This document shows, piece by piece, positions 39,201-50,800 of a DNA stretch of 58,503 nt; the first letter of the stretch is position 1; each line of letters starts with the position of its first letter. The stretch lies in the NCBI RefSeq assembly GCF_947496985.1, contig NZ_CANMEZ010000016.1, positions 1 to 58,503 of the forward strand. The letters are read 5' to 3'. The position numbers were made by a program, and so were the translations under genes. This stretch comes from an uncultured Kordia sp. GTDB taxonomy: Bacteria > Bacteroidota > Bacteroidia > Flavobacteriales > Flavobacteriaceae. The notes below the pieces were generated by a model that made no database searches, was not told the origin of the DNA, and saw nothing but the letters and a program-made list of their open reading frames with translations.

Positions 39201-41775
39201 ATTACAATTAAATGAAGACACGTATAAAAACTCGGAAGCATATTGGTTAACCCAATTTCAAGGAGAACTTCCTGTATTGGATTTACCAAATTTCAAAAAA
39301 CGACCACAAATACAAACGCATACAGGAAAAACGAAACAATATAATTTCTCAACGTCTTTCTTAAACAAATTAGAAACATTTTCAACAGCTAATGATGTAA
39401 CATTATTTATGACGTTGCTATCAGGAATTAATACCTTATTTCATCGATATACAAAACAAGAAGACATCATTATCGGAATACCAATTGCAGGAAGAATACA
39501 TCCAGATTTGGAAAATCAAATAGGATTGTACTTAAACACTTTGGCAATTCGTACCAAACTCAATAAAAACAACAGTTTTTCAGAAGTCTTAGCACATCAA
39601 AAAGAAACACTACTTGCAGCATACGAACACCAAAACTATCCTTTTGATGAATTGGCAAACAAGTTAAACTTAAAAGTAGACACATCACGATCGGCGTTAT
39701 TTGATGTCATGGTTGTATTGCAAAATCATCAACAACTAAAAAGTATTCAGCCAAAAACAACTTTGGAAGGAATTACTGTTGAACCGTATCAAACAGAACG
39801 TGAAACCTCTCAGTTTGACATAAGTTTTACTTTCATAGAAAAAGAAACATTAAAGCTCAATGTAGAATTCAATACAGACATCTATGATGAATTCTTAATT
39901 GATCAAATGGTTGCACATTATGAGCAATTGATGGAAACTGTTATTGTAAATACGGATGAAAAAATCATTGCTATAGATTATACAACTGCGGATGAAAAGC
40001 AACGTTTGGTAACAGAATTCAATCAAACACGTCAAGTATATCCAGATAGTACCGTTATAAATGTGTTTGAAAATCAGGTTTCTACAACTCCAAATCGTAT
40101 TGCAATAAAAAGTGAAGATCGTTCATTTACATACGAAGAATTAAATTTACAAGCGAATAGCTTAGCGAACTATTTAATTGAAACGCATCAAATTACTCCA
40201 AATGATTTTGTTGGTGTTAAACTGGAAAGAACGGAGCAAATAATTAGTACCATTCTCGCGATTCTAAAAACTGGTGCAGCATACGTCCCAATTGATATGG
40301 AATATCCGGAAGAACGTGTTGCATACATTAAAAATGATAGCAATTGTAAACTCATAATTGATGCAGAAGAAATACGTCAATATGAAGCTATAAAAACGGA
40401 ATTCAGTACTGAAGATCTTGAAATACCCAAATCTAAAGAACAACTTGCGTACATCATTTATACATCGGGAACTACTGGAAACCCAAAAGGAGTAATGATA
40501 AGTCAAGCGAGTTTCTTGGATTATGTTACGACTTTTAAAAATCATTTTCAGCTTACGCAAGATGATAAAATAATGCAGCAAGCTAGTATAGCTTTTGATA
40601 CTTCCATAGAAGAAATTTTTCCAATACTAATTAGTGGCGGTCAATTAATCATACAAAAAGATAGAAACGATATAAATGCATTAATAAAAGAATGTGAAAA
40701 ACATGAAGTATCAATCTTGAGTACAAATCCGTATGTACTACAATTTCTAAATGAACAACATACAGAATTCAACTTAAAATTCAGAATGCTTATCAGTGGA
40801 GGCGATCTTTTAAAACCATCACAAGTAGATAAAATCTATCAAAAATTTACTATATACAACACGTACGGACCAACGGAAAGTACAGTTTGCGCAAGTTATT
40901 ACAAGATAAATACGATTTCAGAATCATTTCCTATAGGAAAGCCAATTGCAAATAGACAAGTATTTATTGTTGATGGAGAATCAAACCAATTACAACCAAT
41001 TGGAGTTGCAGGAGAATTATGTATTTCAGGAGAAGGTGTAGCCATTGGTTATTTAAACCAGGAAGAATTAACGAAAGAAAAATTTGTTAAAAATCCATTT
41101 GTGAAAGCATCCAAAATGTACAAAACAGGCGATTTAGCACGTTGGCTACCAAATGGAAACATTGAATTTCTAGGTAGAATAGATCGTCAAGTAAAACTTA
41201 GAGGCTATCGTATAGAACTTGGCGAGATTGAACACACAATTATTGATTTTAGTGAAGAAATCACAAATACGGTAGTAACAATTAAAGAAATCAATAATGA
41301 AAAAGTACTTGTTGTGTATTTCACAGCAACAACAACAATAAATAAAGCCGAACTAAAAGACTTTGTACAACGAAAACTGCCTGAATATATGGTGCCAAGT
41401 TTTTATGTACACATGGAAGAAATACCGTTAACCTCAAACGGAAAAATCAATTACAATGCATTTCCAGCAGTTTCTATTAATGATATCATCCGAAAAATAT
41501 ACACAGCTCCTACAAATGAAGTAGAAGAGAAGTTGGTAGAAATTTGGGAAAACATTCTAGGAATTGAAAAAATAGGAATCCAAGACAATTTCTTTGAATT
41601 AGGTGGACATAGCATGAAAGTAATTCAACTTGGAAATAATATTCAGAGAGCTTTTAATTACAAGATGAAAATCAAAGACTTATACGATACGCCAACGATT
41701 CAAAACTTAGCTAGGTTAATCAAAGAAGAAACGGACACAAATTCTGAAGAAGTCGTAGACAGAATCATCATCTAA
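36265..41775 (+). CDS. Two-module NRPS, initiation-like: half-C-A(Ala)-PCP-C-A-PCP
   Basis: 1836 residues. The first ~215 residues look like the C-terminal half of a condensation domain with no HHxxxDG motif, as seen in front of some loading A domains, so this protein may start a chain. A1 (about 228-625; YIIYTSGTTGNPKG, NLYGPSEDT) has pocket DLFNNALTY, which matches the code I recall for alanine (McyA). PCP1 has LGGHS (Ser about 745). The C domain (about 800-1235) has HHIISDGWS, LCL type. A2 (about 1250-1655) has pocket DTESIGTVC, unassigned; Glu at position 239 suggests a basic or diamino substrate. PCP2 has LGGHS (Ser about 1780). There is no TubC-like N-terminus, unlike the two NRPSs downstream. 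The C-terminal tail after PCP2 is acidic and ends hydrophobic (EEVVDRIII), suited to docking with the next protein, which starts 55 bp later. Confidence 0.96.
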   Translation: MGSLEQKITTNYWIEKLNAFTTVNDQSYVVKTTSECSITNDQLGYFQKLTNGNEMAEFTVCLTIFNALLMRYFETTTTVFSSGVQQEVPLLFNSLNPSGKTIKSYLTEIKEEIQTVYKYRKYNHIALQKETFEKYTSYGLFFNSEVSNALLPFSIQINKRKENVILSIAYTETFVSEYTATHFLQNFKNWICNLETILQEETGKITLLSLTEKNKITYDFNNSTLNFSLDESLIQLFENQVEKTPKSIALQYKEITLSYEILNEKANQFANYLIVEQHIEEGDFVGVKLDRTPNLLIAILGILKTGATYVAIDVKYPEERIRFIENDSNCKYVIDEKTVTTFLSETAQYEIHNLGIKVKSTDIAYIIYTSGTTGNPKGVMITHQNAVAMLYWAKEEFKNDNIAVVYAVTSHCFDLSIFEIFYTLTTGKKIKLLQNALEIGANLKNDQHILINTVPSSMRAILEEGHRLENVTTINLAGEAFPIDIAEKLQTTKAAVRNLYGPSEDTTYSTFYKLTQKNYANIPIGKAIANSQAYILDEYLQPVPIGVAGKLYVAGLGVTKGYLNQPELTAKKYIKNPFQENGQMYDTGDMAKWLPDGNIIFLGRKDSQVKLRGYRIELEEIAAKIVSYSSAIIQAVILVETNKNTQTLIAYMVTQEATNAEKVQEYLQNCLPAYMIPNQYVPMTSMPLTPNGKIDKKKLRNIAEVYLAKANYVAPKTELEIALVHIWEEVLGIEQIGITNTFFELGGHSLLVGQVINKIYKKLHKSISIKSFLETPTIQEIKEKLTENAYIPIPKVTETTYYSLTTSQKRIWVLSQFESGNAAYNISGVVKLKGNVDATIIKKTFKQLISHHEILRTVFKTASNDEVVQCILPEDEIIVDFEEKTIESNDATVIQNHLKKAQNVVFNLENGPLVCVRLLKTIEENYLLSITIHHIISDGWSMELLISEFTEIYNTLVSKETVEKNKLTIQYKDYANWLALQLNEDTYKNSEAYWLTQFQGELPVLDLPNFKKRPQIQTHTGKTKQYNFSTSFLNKLETFSTANDVTLFMTLLSGINTLFHRYTKQEDIIIGIPIAGRIHPDLENQIGLYLNTLAIRTKLNKNNSFSEVLAHQKETLLAAYEHQNYPFDELANKLNLKVDTSRSALFDVMVVLQNHQQLKSIQPKTTLEGITVEPYQTERETSQFDISFTFIEKETLKLNVEFNTDIYDEFLIDQMVAHYEQLMETVIVNTDEKIIAIDYTTADEKQRLVTEFNQTRQVYPDSTVINVFENQVSTTPNRIAIKSEDRSFTYEELNLQANSLANYLIETHQITPNDFVGVKLERTEQIISTILAILKTGAAYVPIDMEYPEERVAYIKNDSNCKLIIDAEEIRQYEAIKTEFSTEDLEIPKSKEQLAYIIYTSGTTGNPKGVMISQASFLDYVTTFKNHFQLTQDDKIMQQASIAFDTSIEEIFPILISGGQLIIQKDRNDINALIKECEKHEVSILSTNPYVLQFLNEQHTEFNLKFRMLISGGDLLKPSQVDKIYQKFTIYNTYGPTESTVCASYYKINTISESFPIGKPIANRQVFIVDGESNQLQPIGVAGELCISGEGVAIGYLNQEELTKEKFVKNPFVKASKMYKTGDLARWLPNGNIEFLGRIDRQVKLRGYRIELGEIEHTIIDFSEEITNTVVTIKEINNEKVLVVYFTATTTINKAELKDFVQRKLPEYMVPSFYVHMEEIPLTSNGKINYNAFPAVSINDIIRKIYTAPTNEVEEKLVEIWENILGIEKIGIQDNFFELGGHSMKVIQLGNNIQRAFNYKMKIKDLYDTPTIQNLARLIKEETDTNSEEVVDRIII

Positions 41776-41830
41776 ATTATACAAATACAATCGCTTCCGC
41801 GAGAAAAAACACGCTTTAAACACTGTACAA

Positions 41831-44800
41831 GTGTGCACAAGTATGCTGCCAAAAAGTAAAAACATACGAATACCTGAAATGGAGAAAGCTAAACAACTAA
41901 TTTCAAAATTAGAAAAACAAAAGATTGACTTGAAACTCAATGGTGAAAACCTTGAAATAGTTTCATATCAATCAAAAGTGCCTGTAGAACTAATTCATGA
42001 AATAAAAGCTTTAAAACAAGACTTGATTCAATATCTAAAAACCTTAGATATTGAAAGCAAAACTATTGAAATTCCTGTATGCGAAGAAGCTGAAAACTAT
42101 GCGCTGTCTTCAGCTCAATACAGGCTTTGGATTGCTATGCAGCATGATAAAAACACATTGACATACAATATGCCTGCGGCAATTTATATCAATGAAAAAG
42201 TTGATCTAAAAGCATTTGAAACAGCAATTAAACAAACAATTGCAAAACATGAAATACTAAGAACAGTATTTAAACCAGATCAAGCAGGAATTGTAAAACA
42301 GTGGATACAACCAACAAATAGAATTAATTTTACGCTAGACTATATTGATGTTAGAAATACAAATGACCAAGAAGCAACAATAACAGCATATCTTGAAGAA
42401 AAATTCAAAGAACATTTCAATCTTGAAAACGGACCATTACTAAAAGCCGGATTCATACATACGCAAGATAAACAATACATTCTATACTTCAATATGCATC
42501 ATATAATCAGTGATGGCTGGTCAATAGGTGTATTACAACAAGAAGTATTCTCTTTTTACCAAAATCCAATAGGAACAGAAAAACAATTACGCATACAATA
42601 CAAAGATTTTGCTGCTTGGGAAACAAAAAAGAATGAAGCTGGAATCAATGAAGAAAACAAAAAATATTGGATTGATACGTTTGTAGAAGAGGTTCCATTA
42701 CTCAACTTACCAAGTAACAAAAGGCGACCAGAAGTAAAATCAAATAATGGTAATAACCTTTCAGTAGATCTTTCTTTTGAACTTACAAATAACCTAAGAG
42801 CATATGTAAATAAAGCAGGTGTAAGTGTATTTACAGGAGTTTTAGCATCCTTAAAATTAATGTTAAGTACATATAGTAATGTAAAAGATATTACCGTTGG
42901 AACGCCGATAGCAGGAAGGAATCATGTAGATCTGGAAAATCAAATAGGTTTCTATGTAAACATGCTTCCGCTTCGAACAAAAATAGAAAAAGGAGAAACT
43001 TTTGCTTCGTTCTTGAAAAAAGAAAAAAAGGCATACTTCAATGCAATTGAATGTCCATATCCTTTCAATCAATTAATAGAAGAATTACAATTAAAACGTG
43101 ACATTTCCAGAAATCCATTATTTGATGTTTCATTAACCTATTATGGAGCTCAAGATACAATGTTAGAAAAGCAGGAAGTACCATTCTTAAAAGCTCTTCA
43201 AAACAAATCAGTACGGTACGATATTGAATTTCATGTACGCGAATTTGAAAACAAACTAAAAATAGAAATCATCTATGATACGGATGTCTATGAAAAAGAA
43301 ATGTTTGTTCAATTCTTAGAAAACTATACCATATTACTAAGTGAAGCATTGCAGAATGTTACTGCAGAAATTGAAACTCTAAATATAATAAGTAAAGAAG
43401 AACAATTATTATTCAATGAATTCAACCAAACGACAGTAGCATATCCTAGAGATGAATCAATCATTTCTTTATTTGAAAAACAAGCTTTAGAAACGCCAAA
43501 TCATAAAGCATTAGTATTTGAAAAAACTGAATTTACTTATGCAGAATTAAATGCAGAAGCAAATCAATTAGCACGTTGTTTAGTAGAAATACACCAACTA
43601 GTAGAAGGTGATTTTATAGGAATTCTAGCCAATAGAAATGAACAAGCAATCATCGCAATGTTGGCAATCTTAAAAATTGGTTGTACATATGCTGTGATAG
43701 ATGCAGAATCTCCAAAATCAAGATTAGAATACATTCTAAAAGACATCAATCCAAAGTTACTAATCACTGATACTGATCATGTTTTTGAAATAGATTATTT
43801 CAACGGAAACATGTTTGTAATTGATATTGAATTTCAAAAAGAAGCATTCAGTTCAGAAAATCTGGAAACTTTATCCATAAAAAACCGTTTAGCATATATT
43901 GCATATACTTCAGGTTCTACAGGAGTTCCGAAAGGTGTAATGGTTACCAATAGAGGTGTCGTTCGATTAGTGAAAAACACAAATTTCATCACGGTTATTG
44001 AAGAGGATAACTATCTAGGTTTATCTAACTTTTCTTTTGATGGTTCTACATTTGACATATACATGCCATTGTTAAATGGTGCAACGGTTTGCATCGCTAG
44101 TAAAAGTTTATTCTTAGACTTACAAAGACTAAATAACTATATTATTGATAATGAAATAACAAGTTTTTTCATCACGCCAGTGTTGTTTAATTCTTTGGTA
44201 GACTTTGAACTCTCAGGATTAGCGAATTTAAAATACGTAATCTGTGGAGGTGATCGTGTTTCTGTAAAGCATGCGAAAAAATTTAATGAACTTTATCCAA
44301 AAGTCAGTTTACAAAACGGATATGGTCCAACAGAAAACACAACGTTTTCAACTTGGTATAAAATAGAAAACCTAACAGATACAGCTTTATCAATTCCAAT
44401 TGGTCCTCCAATAGCAAACTCACAATGTTACATTGTAAACGAAGCATTAAAATTGCTTCCATTGGGAGTAATCGGAGAAATATGTGTTGGCGGAGATGGT
44501 TTGGCAGAAGGTTATTTAAATCAGCCAGAACTGACTGCCGAAAAATTTGTCTCCAACCCTTTTAAAACTGAAACAAAACTCTATAAAACAGGTGATTTAG
44601 GAAGATGGAATGCAAATGGAGAAATAGAGTTCTTTGGTAGAAATGATCATCAAGTGAAAATACGAGGATATCGTATAGAACTTGGCGAAATAGAACATGC
44701 ATTACTCAAAATAGAAAATATTGATAAAGGTGCAATTATCATTGTAGAAGACGCTTCTAAACAAAAAAATATAGTGGCGTATTTTACAGCAAAAGAATCA

Positions 44801-47800
44801 CAAAATATTCAAAAGCTCGAAGCTGCATTAAAAGAAATTTTGGCGAGTTATATGGTGCCAAATCATTTTATTCAAATAGATGAAATGCCGCTTACACTGA
44901 ATGGCAAAGTAGATAGAAAAGCATTACTATCTATAGAAGGAAACATATTAATTGATACAGATAATTACAAAGCGCCAACAACTAAACTAGAAGCTAATAT
45001 TGTTACTATTTGGAATACTTATTTCAAAAGAGAAGACTTAGGAGTTGCACATGATTTCTTTGCTATTGGTGGAGATTCTATCAAAGCAATTCAGTTGATT
45101 AACAAAATGAATACTGTCTTTGACGAAGGATATTTTACAATTGCAGATTTATATGCAAATCCAACCATTGAAGCTTTAGTCAAAACTGCAGAAGTAAAAA
45201 GCAATGTTCCAAAACATATAAAACTACGAAAGTCAATTTCTCAGGAGTTTACAACATTGCAAGAAAACACTATTTCGGAAGCTGCTAAAAAAGGAACTAG
45301 TACTGAAAATTGGGAAGCAGTATTTCCTATGGGTGGCATTCAAAAAGGGCTCATTTTTCATTCATTATTAGACAATGGTGTATATATATTAAGTCCGATA
45401 CAACAATTTGAAAATGAAGGTTTCAAGTTCGAAATATTCAAAAAAGCATTAAAAGAAGTTGTTGCAGAGCACCCAATATTGCGTACAAGTTTCAATCTAC
45501 ATGAATTTGGTCAAGAACTACAAATTGTTCATAAAAACCTTGATTTAGAAGCACATTTAGAATTTTTAGATATTCGTTCAGAAATTGAAGAAATTCAGAA
45601 TAATATCATAAAAGAAATCATCCATAATCAAACGGAAAACGGTTTTGATATCGCAATTTCAGGCTTATGGAAAGCTATTGTGATACAACTTTCAGAAGAT
45701 GTTTACAAACTCATTTTTCTATTTCACCATGCTATTTTAGATGGATGGAGTTACTATTCAATGATTACAGAGATTTCTAAAAAGTATGAAGAAAAAAAGA
45801 ACAATCAACCGACGTTTACAGCTCCAATACAACTTAGTTACAGAGATTATATCGTTGAAGAATTCATAAACAAAGAAAATACAAAACTAAAAGAATACTG
45901 GACGAAGAAATTCAGTGATTTTGAAATAAATGATTTGCCTTTTCACGCTAAAAGTGAAGCGGTTGCTATCTCAGAATATATTCATATCAAGCTTGATACG
46001 AAACTCAAAAATCAAGTTGATGCTTACATAAAACGAGCGAAAATTTCAGAAAAAACATTCTATTTAGCTGTTGCTTTAAAATTGATTCAAGTCACTACAA
46101 ACCAGAATGACATTACCATTGGATTAATGTCAAACGGAAGGCAAGCATTGGAAGATGGAGATAAAGTATTAGGATGTTTTACAAATTCATTACCGTTTAG
46201 AATACATCTAGAAAAAGAAAACACTTCGTTCATAAATGCTATCGAACAACAAATCAGAGAACTAAAAGAATTTGAATCACTCTCTTATTTTGAACTCAAA
46301 AAAATCCTCAGTGAAACCTATGAATTCAAAAAAGAATATTTTAATGCAACTTACAATTTTACTGACTTTCACATTACCAAAAACATAAACAAAGCCTTTA
46401 AAGGACAAGAAGTTTTAATTCAAGAATCTGAAAAATCAGAAACTGCGTTTAATTTTCATATTGCATCTGTTGAAGAAGAAGTATTAATAGAAATGTCATT
46501 CTATGAAGGTTTATACAGTGAAATACAAAAAGCACAATTAGAAAATTATGTGCACAATATTTTAACTGATTTTATAACTACTGAACAAAATATTTCAATA
46601 ATAACGGAGTCTGAACAAACACAACTTTTGGAAGCCTTCAATAATACGAAAGTTAACTATGGCGAAGGAAAAACGGTTTTAGATGTATTTGCAGATCAAG
46701 TTGCGAAGAATCCGAATGTTGTTGCGATTACATTTGAAGAGATAACACTTTCGTATCAAGAATTAGATGCAAAATCGAATCAAATAGCAAATTACTTAGC
46801 AAAACAAAATTTACAGGCAAACAGTTTAATTCCATTATGTATCGAACGTTCAGTGGAAATGATAATTGGAATCTTTGGAATATTAAAAGCAGGTTTTGCT
46901 TATGTTCCAATTGATCCAACAAATCCACAAACTCGAATAGATTTCATTCTAGAAGATATTTCTGCAGAAATCATATTGACAGAAAGTTCATTAGAAAATA
47001 GATTTGTAGAAGCAAATCAAACGGTTATTTCTTTAGATGTGTTAAGTTTTGAAAATGAAGGAAATACGTTTGAATCAGAAGTAAACGAAGATCAATTAGC
47101 ATACATTATTTACACTTCTGGAACGACAGGAATTCCAAAAGGCGTAATGATTGAACACAAATCGTTGTTCAATTTCATACATGGTTTTTCTGAATTATAT
47201 GATTTTTCGGCTGCAGCCAGAATCGGATTCAAAACGAATTATGCTTTTGATGTTTCGGTTCATGAAATCTTCGGTTGGATCAAAGATGGTGGAAGTGTGG
47301 TAATACTTCCAGAAGATGCTGAAAAAGAAGCAAAAGGACTTATCGAACGTATTGAGAAGTATAAAATTACACATCTAAACTTAGTGCCTTCGTTATTTTC
47401 AGTTTTACTTGAAGAATTACAATTTACAGACAAAGAAGCGCTTTCAAGCTTGGAATACTTTTTCTTAGCAGGCGAAGCATTGCCAATTCAATTAGTAAGA
47501 AACTATGATGCATTAGGTTTTGAAGCAAAGTTGGAAAACATATACGGACCAACAGAAGCTACGATTTACAGTTCATATTACAGTACAGAAAACTTAACAG
47601 ACGATCAAACAAGTATTCCAATTGGGAAACCAACGCTCAACACACAATTATACATTCTAGACGAACAATTATCATTAGTACCAAGTGGCGTTATTGGCGA
47701 ATTGTGTATCAGCGGAAAAGGCTTATCGAAAGGTTATTTAAACAGAGAAGAATTAACAGAAGAGAAATTTGTAAATCATCCGTTTAAAGAAGGAAAGAAG

Positions 47801-50800
47801 CTTTACAAAACAGGTGATTTAGCAAAATGGCTTCCGGATGGAAACATTGCATATATTGGACGAAAAGACGATCAAGTAAAAATACGAGGATACAGAATTG
47901 AGTTGGGTGAAATAGAAAATGTGATTCGTGAATGCTCTTCAACAATTACATCGGTAGTAGTTACGCCAAAAGAAATTCAACAAGACAAAATATTGGTTGC
48001 ATACATTGTTTCGGAAGAACTAGAAAAATCAACGTTAAAGCAATATTTGCAATCAAAATTACCATCATACATGGTACCTTCATATTTTATTGTGTTGGAT
48101 GAATTACCATTAAATAAAAGTGGTAAAATTGATCGTAAAGCTTTACCAAAACTTACGAAGGATGCTTTAATTGAAACCAAAGAATACATAGCAGCAACGA
48201 ACGAAATAGAGGCAAAACTAGTTGCCATTTTAGAGGAAATGCTAACAATTTCTCCCATAGGAATCACAGATAATTTCTTTGAACTTGGAGGAAATAGTTT
48301 GAGTGCTCTGCAATTAAGATCAAAAATAACGCAAACATTCAATACAAAAATTGACTTGCGTGGTTTCTTCAATGTGCCAACAATTCAATATATAAGTGCA
48401 GAAATTGAACTAGCAGAAAACGATACAACACACAAAGCATTTTCAATAATTCCAGTAGCACCTTCACAAAAATCATATGAACTTTCATATGCACAAAAAC
48501 GATTTTGGGTATTAAACGAATTAAGCGGACAAAGTGCTGCGTATAATTTATTTGTAGCACAACAACTAGATACAGAGTTTGATCTGAAAACGCTGAACAA
48601 AGCAATTCAAATAATATTAGAAAGACATGCTAGTTTGCGAACAATTTTTGTGATCGAAAATGGTATCCCTAAACAGCAAATACAAGCAATTGAATCAGTA
48701 CAATATGTTGTTGAAAAATATCAATACGATGCTGAAAATGTAAAAGATGAAGTATTTAACACTGTTTTTGAATTAGACGAATGGCCATTATTTAGAATGG
48801 CAGTAATAGAAGAAACAAATGAATTGGTATTTTCAATTCATCATATCATTTCTGATGGTTGGTCATTGGAAATTTTCAAAAATGATATTGTAAAAATCTA
48901 TGAAAGTTTACGTTCAAAAATGCCAATTGAACTACCTGAATTAGCAATTGAATACAAAGATTATGCAGTTTGGGAACAAAATTTAATAGTTTCAGAAGCA
49001 ATTCAACCTTCAAAAAACTATTGGGAAATGAAGCTTCAAGCGCCATTAGGACAATTTCAATTACCGTATGATGTAGAAGTAGAAACGAAAACTTCACACA
49101 ATGAAGGAAGCTATTACAATGTACTTTTACAAGGAGAAGCAAAAGATAAGTTAGTTCAATTTTCATTAGACAAAAAACTACGCTTACTAAGTATCTTAAT
49201 GGCTAGTTTCAAAATTGTTTTACAGCGTTTAACGAATGAAAATGATCTTATTATTGGAGTTCCAATGTCTGTACGATCGCATGTAGAATTGCAACATCAA
49301 ATAGGCGTATTTCTAAATACGGTATTAATTAGAAATACAATTTCAGCGAATCAAACTACTTTAGGGTTTCTAACAGAAGTTAACAATTCATTATTGGAAG
49401 CAATTGATAATCAGTTGTATCCATACGAAAAAGTAGTGGAAGGTATTCAAAATACGGAACTTACTTCAGTGTTTTTCAATTTACTTAACTATGATGGTTC
49501 AGCTAAGAACACATATAGCGAAAGTGAAGCTATAACTGGAAAGTTGGAAACTGCGGTAAAATTTGATATTGAATGTTATGTAAAAGAATACGCAAATGCT
49601 ATTAGTATTAGTTGTGTATACAGAGATGCGGTTTTTAAGTCAGAAACAATCAAACATTGGATGGATATGTTTGTAAATGTGATCAATGCTGTAGTAGAAC
49701 AACCTAATAATACAATTGGAGAAATTCCTGTATTTACAAGACCAATCTACCAATTAGAAAAGAAAAGTAAAGCAAACAGTAAGCTTACTATTGAACAATC
49801 TATCATAAAACAGTTTGAAGCACAAGTTGAAAAGGCTCCAAATGCACTTGCAATTCATAGTGAACACATAACATTACGTTATGGAGATATAAATAATATT
49901 GCTAACAAAATTGCCAATCAAATTTTAGCAAAAGAAATCTCAAATAAACGTGTTTCATTATTATTAGCGAGAGGCGAATTACAAATTTTAGGAATTCTAG
50001 GAACATTAAAATCAGGAAATTCATATGTGCCATTAGACAGTGAATATCCTATAAAAAGACTGTTGCAGCTCGTAGAAGCTTCAAAAAGTAAGATATTAGT
50101 AACTTCTGAAACTAATCGTGTAATAGCGGAAACAATCTCGGAAAAATTACACATTCCTATCGTAGTAATTAATACGACAAACGAAAAAGTAATTGAAAAT
50201 CCATTAATTAAAAGTACATCAACTGATGAAGCCTATGTATTATTTACCTCAGGTTCTACAGGAATTCCAAAAGGTGTCATTCAAAATCAACGAAATGTGT
50301 TATACTTTATCAAAAAACACATTCAAAACGTAGCTGTTACGGAAAATGATACGGTAAGTTTACTATCAACCTATAGTTTTGATGCGTATGTTGTAGATGT
50401 ATTTAGTACACTTTTAGTTGGTGGAACTATTGCACCATACAATATAAAAACAACAGGATTACATGCGTTAAATACATGGATGCAAACTTATAAAGTTTCC
50501 ATTCTACATATGGTTCCGTCATTGTTTAGAGCATTTACAAACATCTTGAAACAAGATGAAAAAGTTGTAGCACGTGCATTAGTTTTAGGTGGAGAAGCAG
50601 CATTTCAAAAAGATTTTAATAGCTTCAAAAACAGATTCTCTACGGATGCAATTTTTGTAAATATTTATGGAGCTGCAGAAGCTTCGATTATTTCCACAAA
50701 AGTAGTATCTCACGAAAGTGAACTCTATAAAAATAGAATTCCATTAGGAAATATCACAGAAGATAACAATGTGTATATTTTACAAAATGATATGCTTACA

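Noticed and set aside
45310-46620. Atypical C domain read as a heterocyclization domain
   Set aside because: It has HHAILDG and not the DxxxxD motif of cyclization domains, and no Cys pocket is adjacent.
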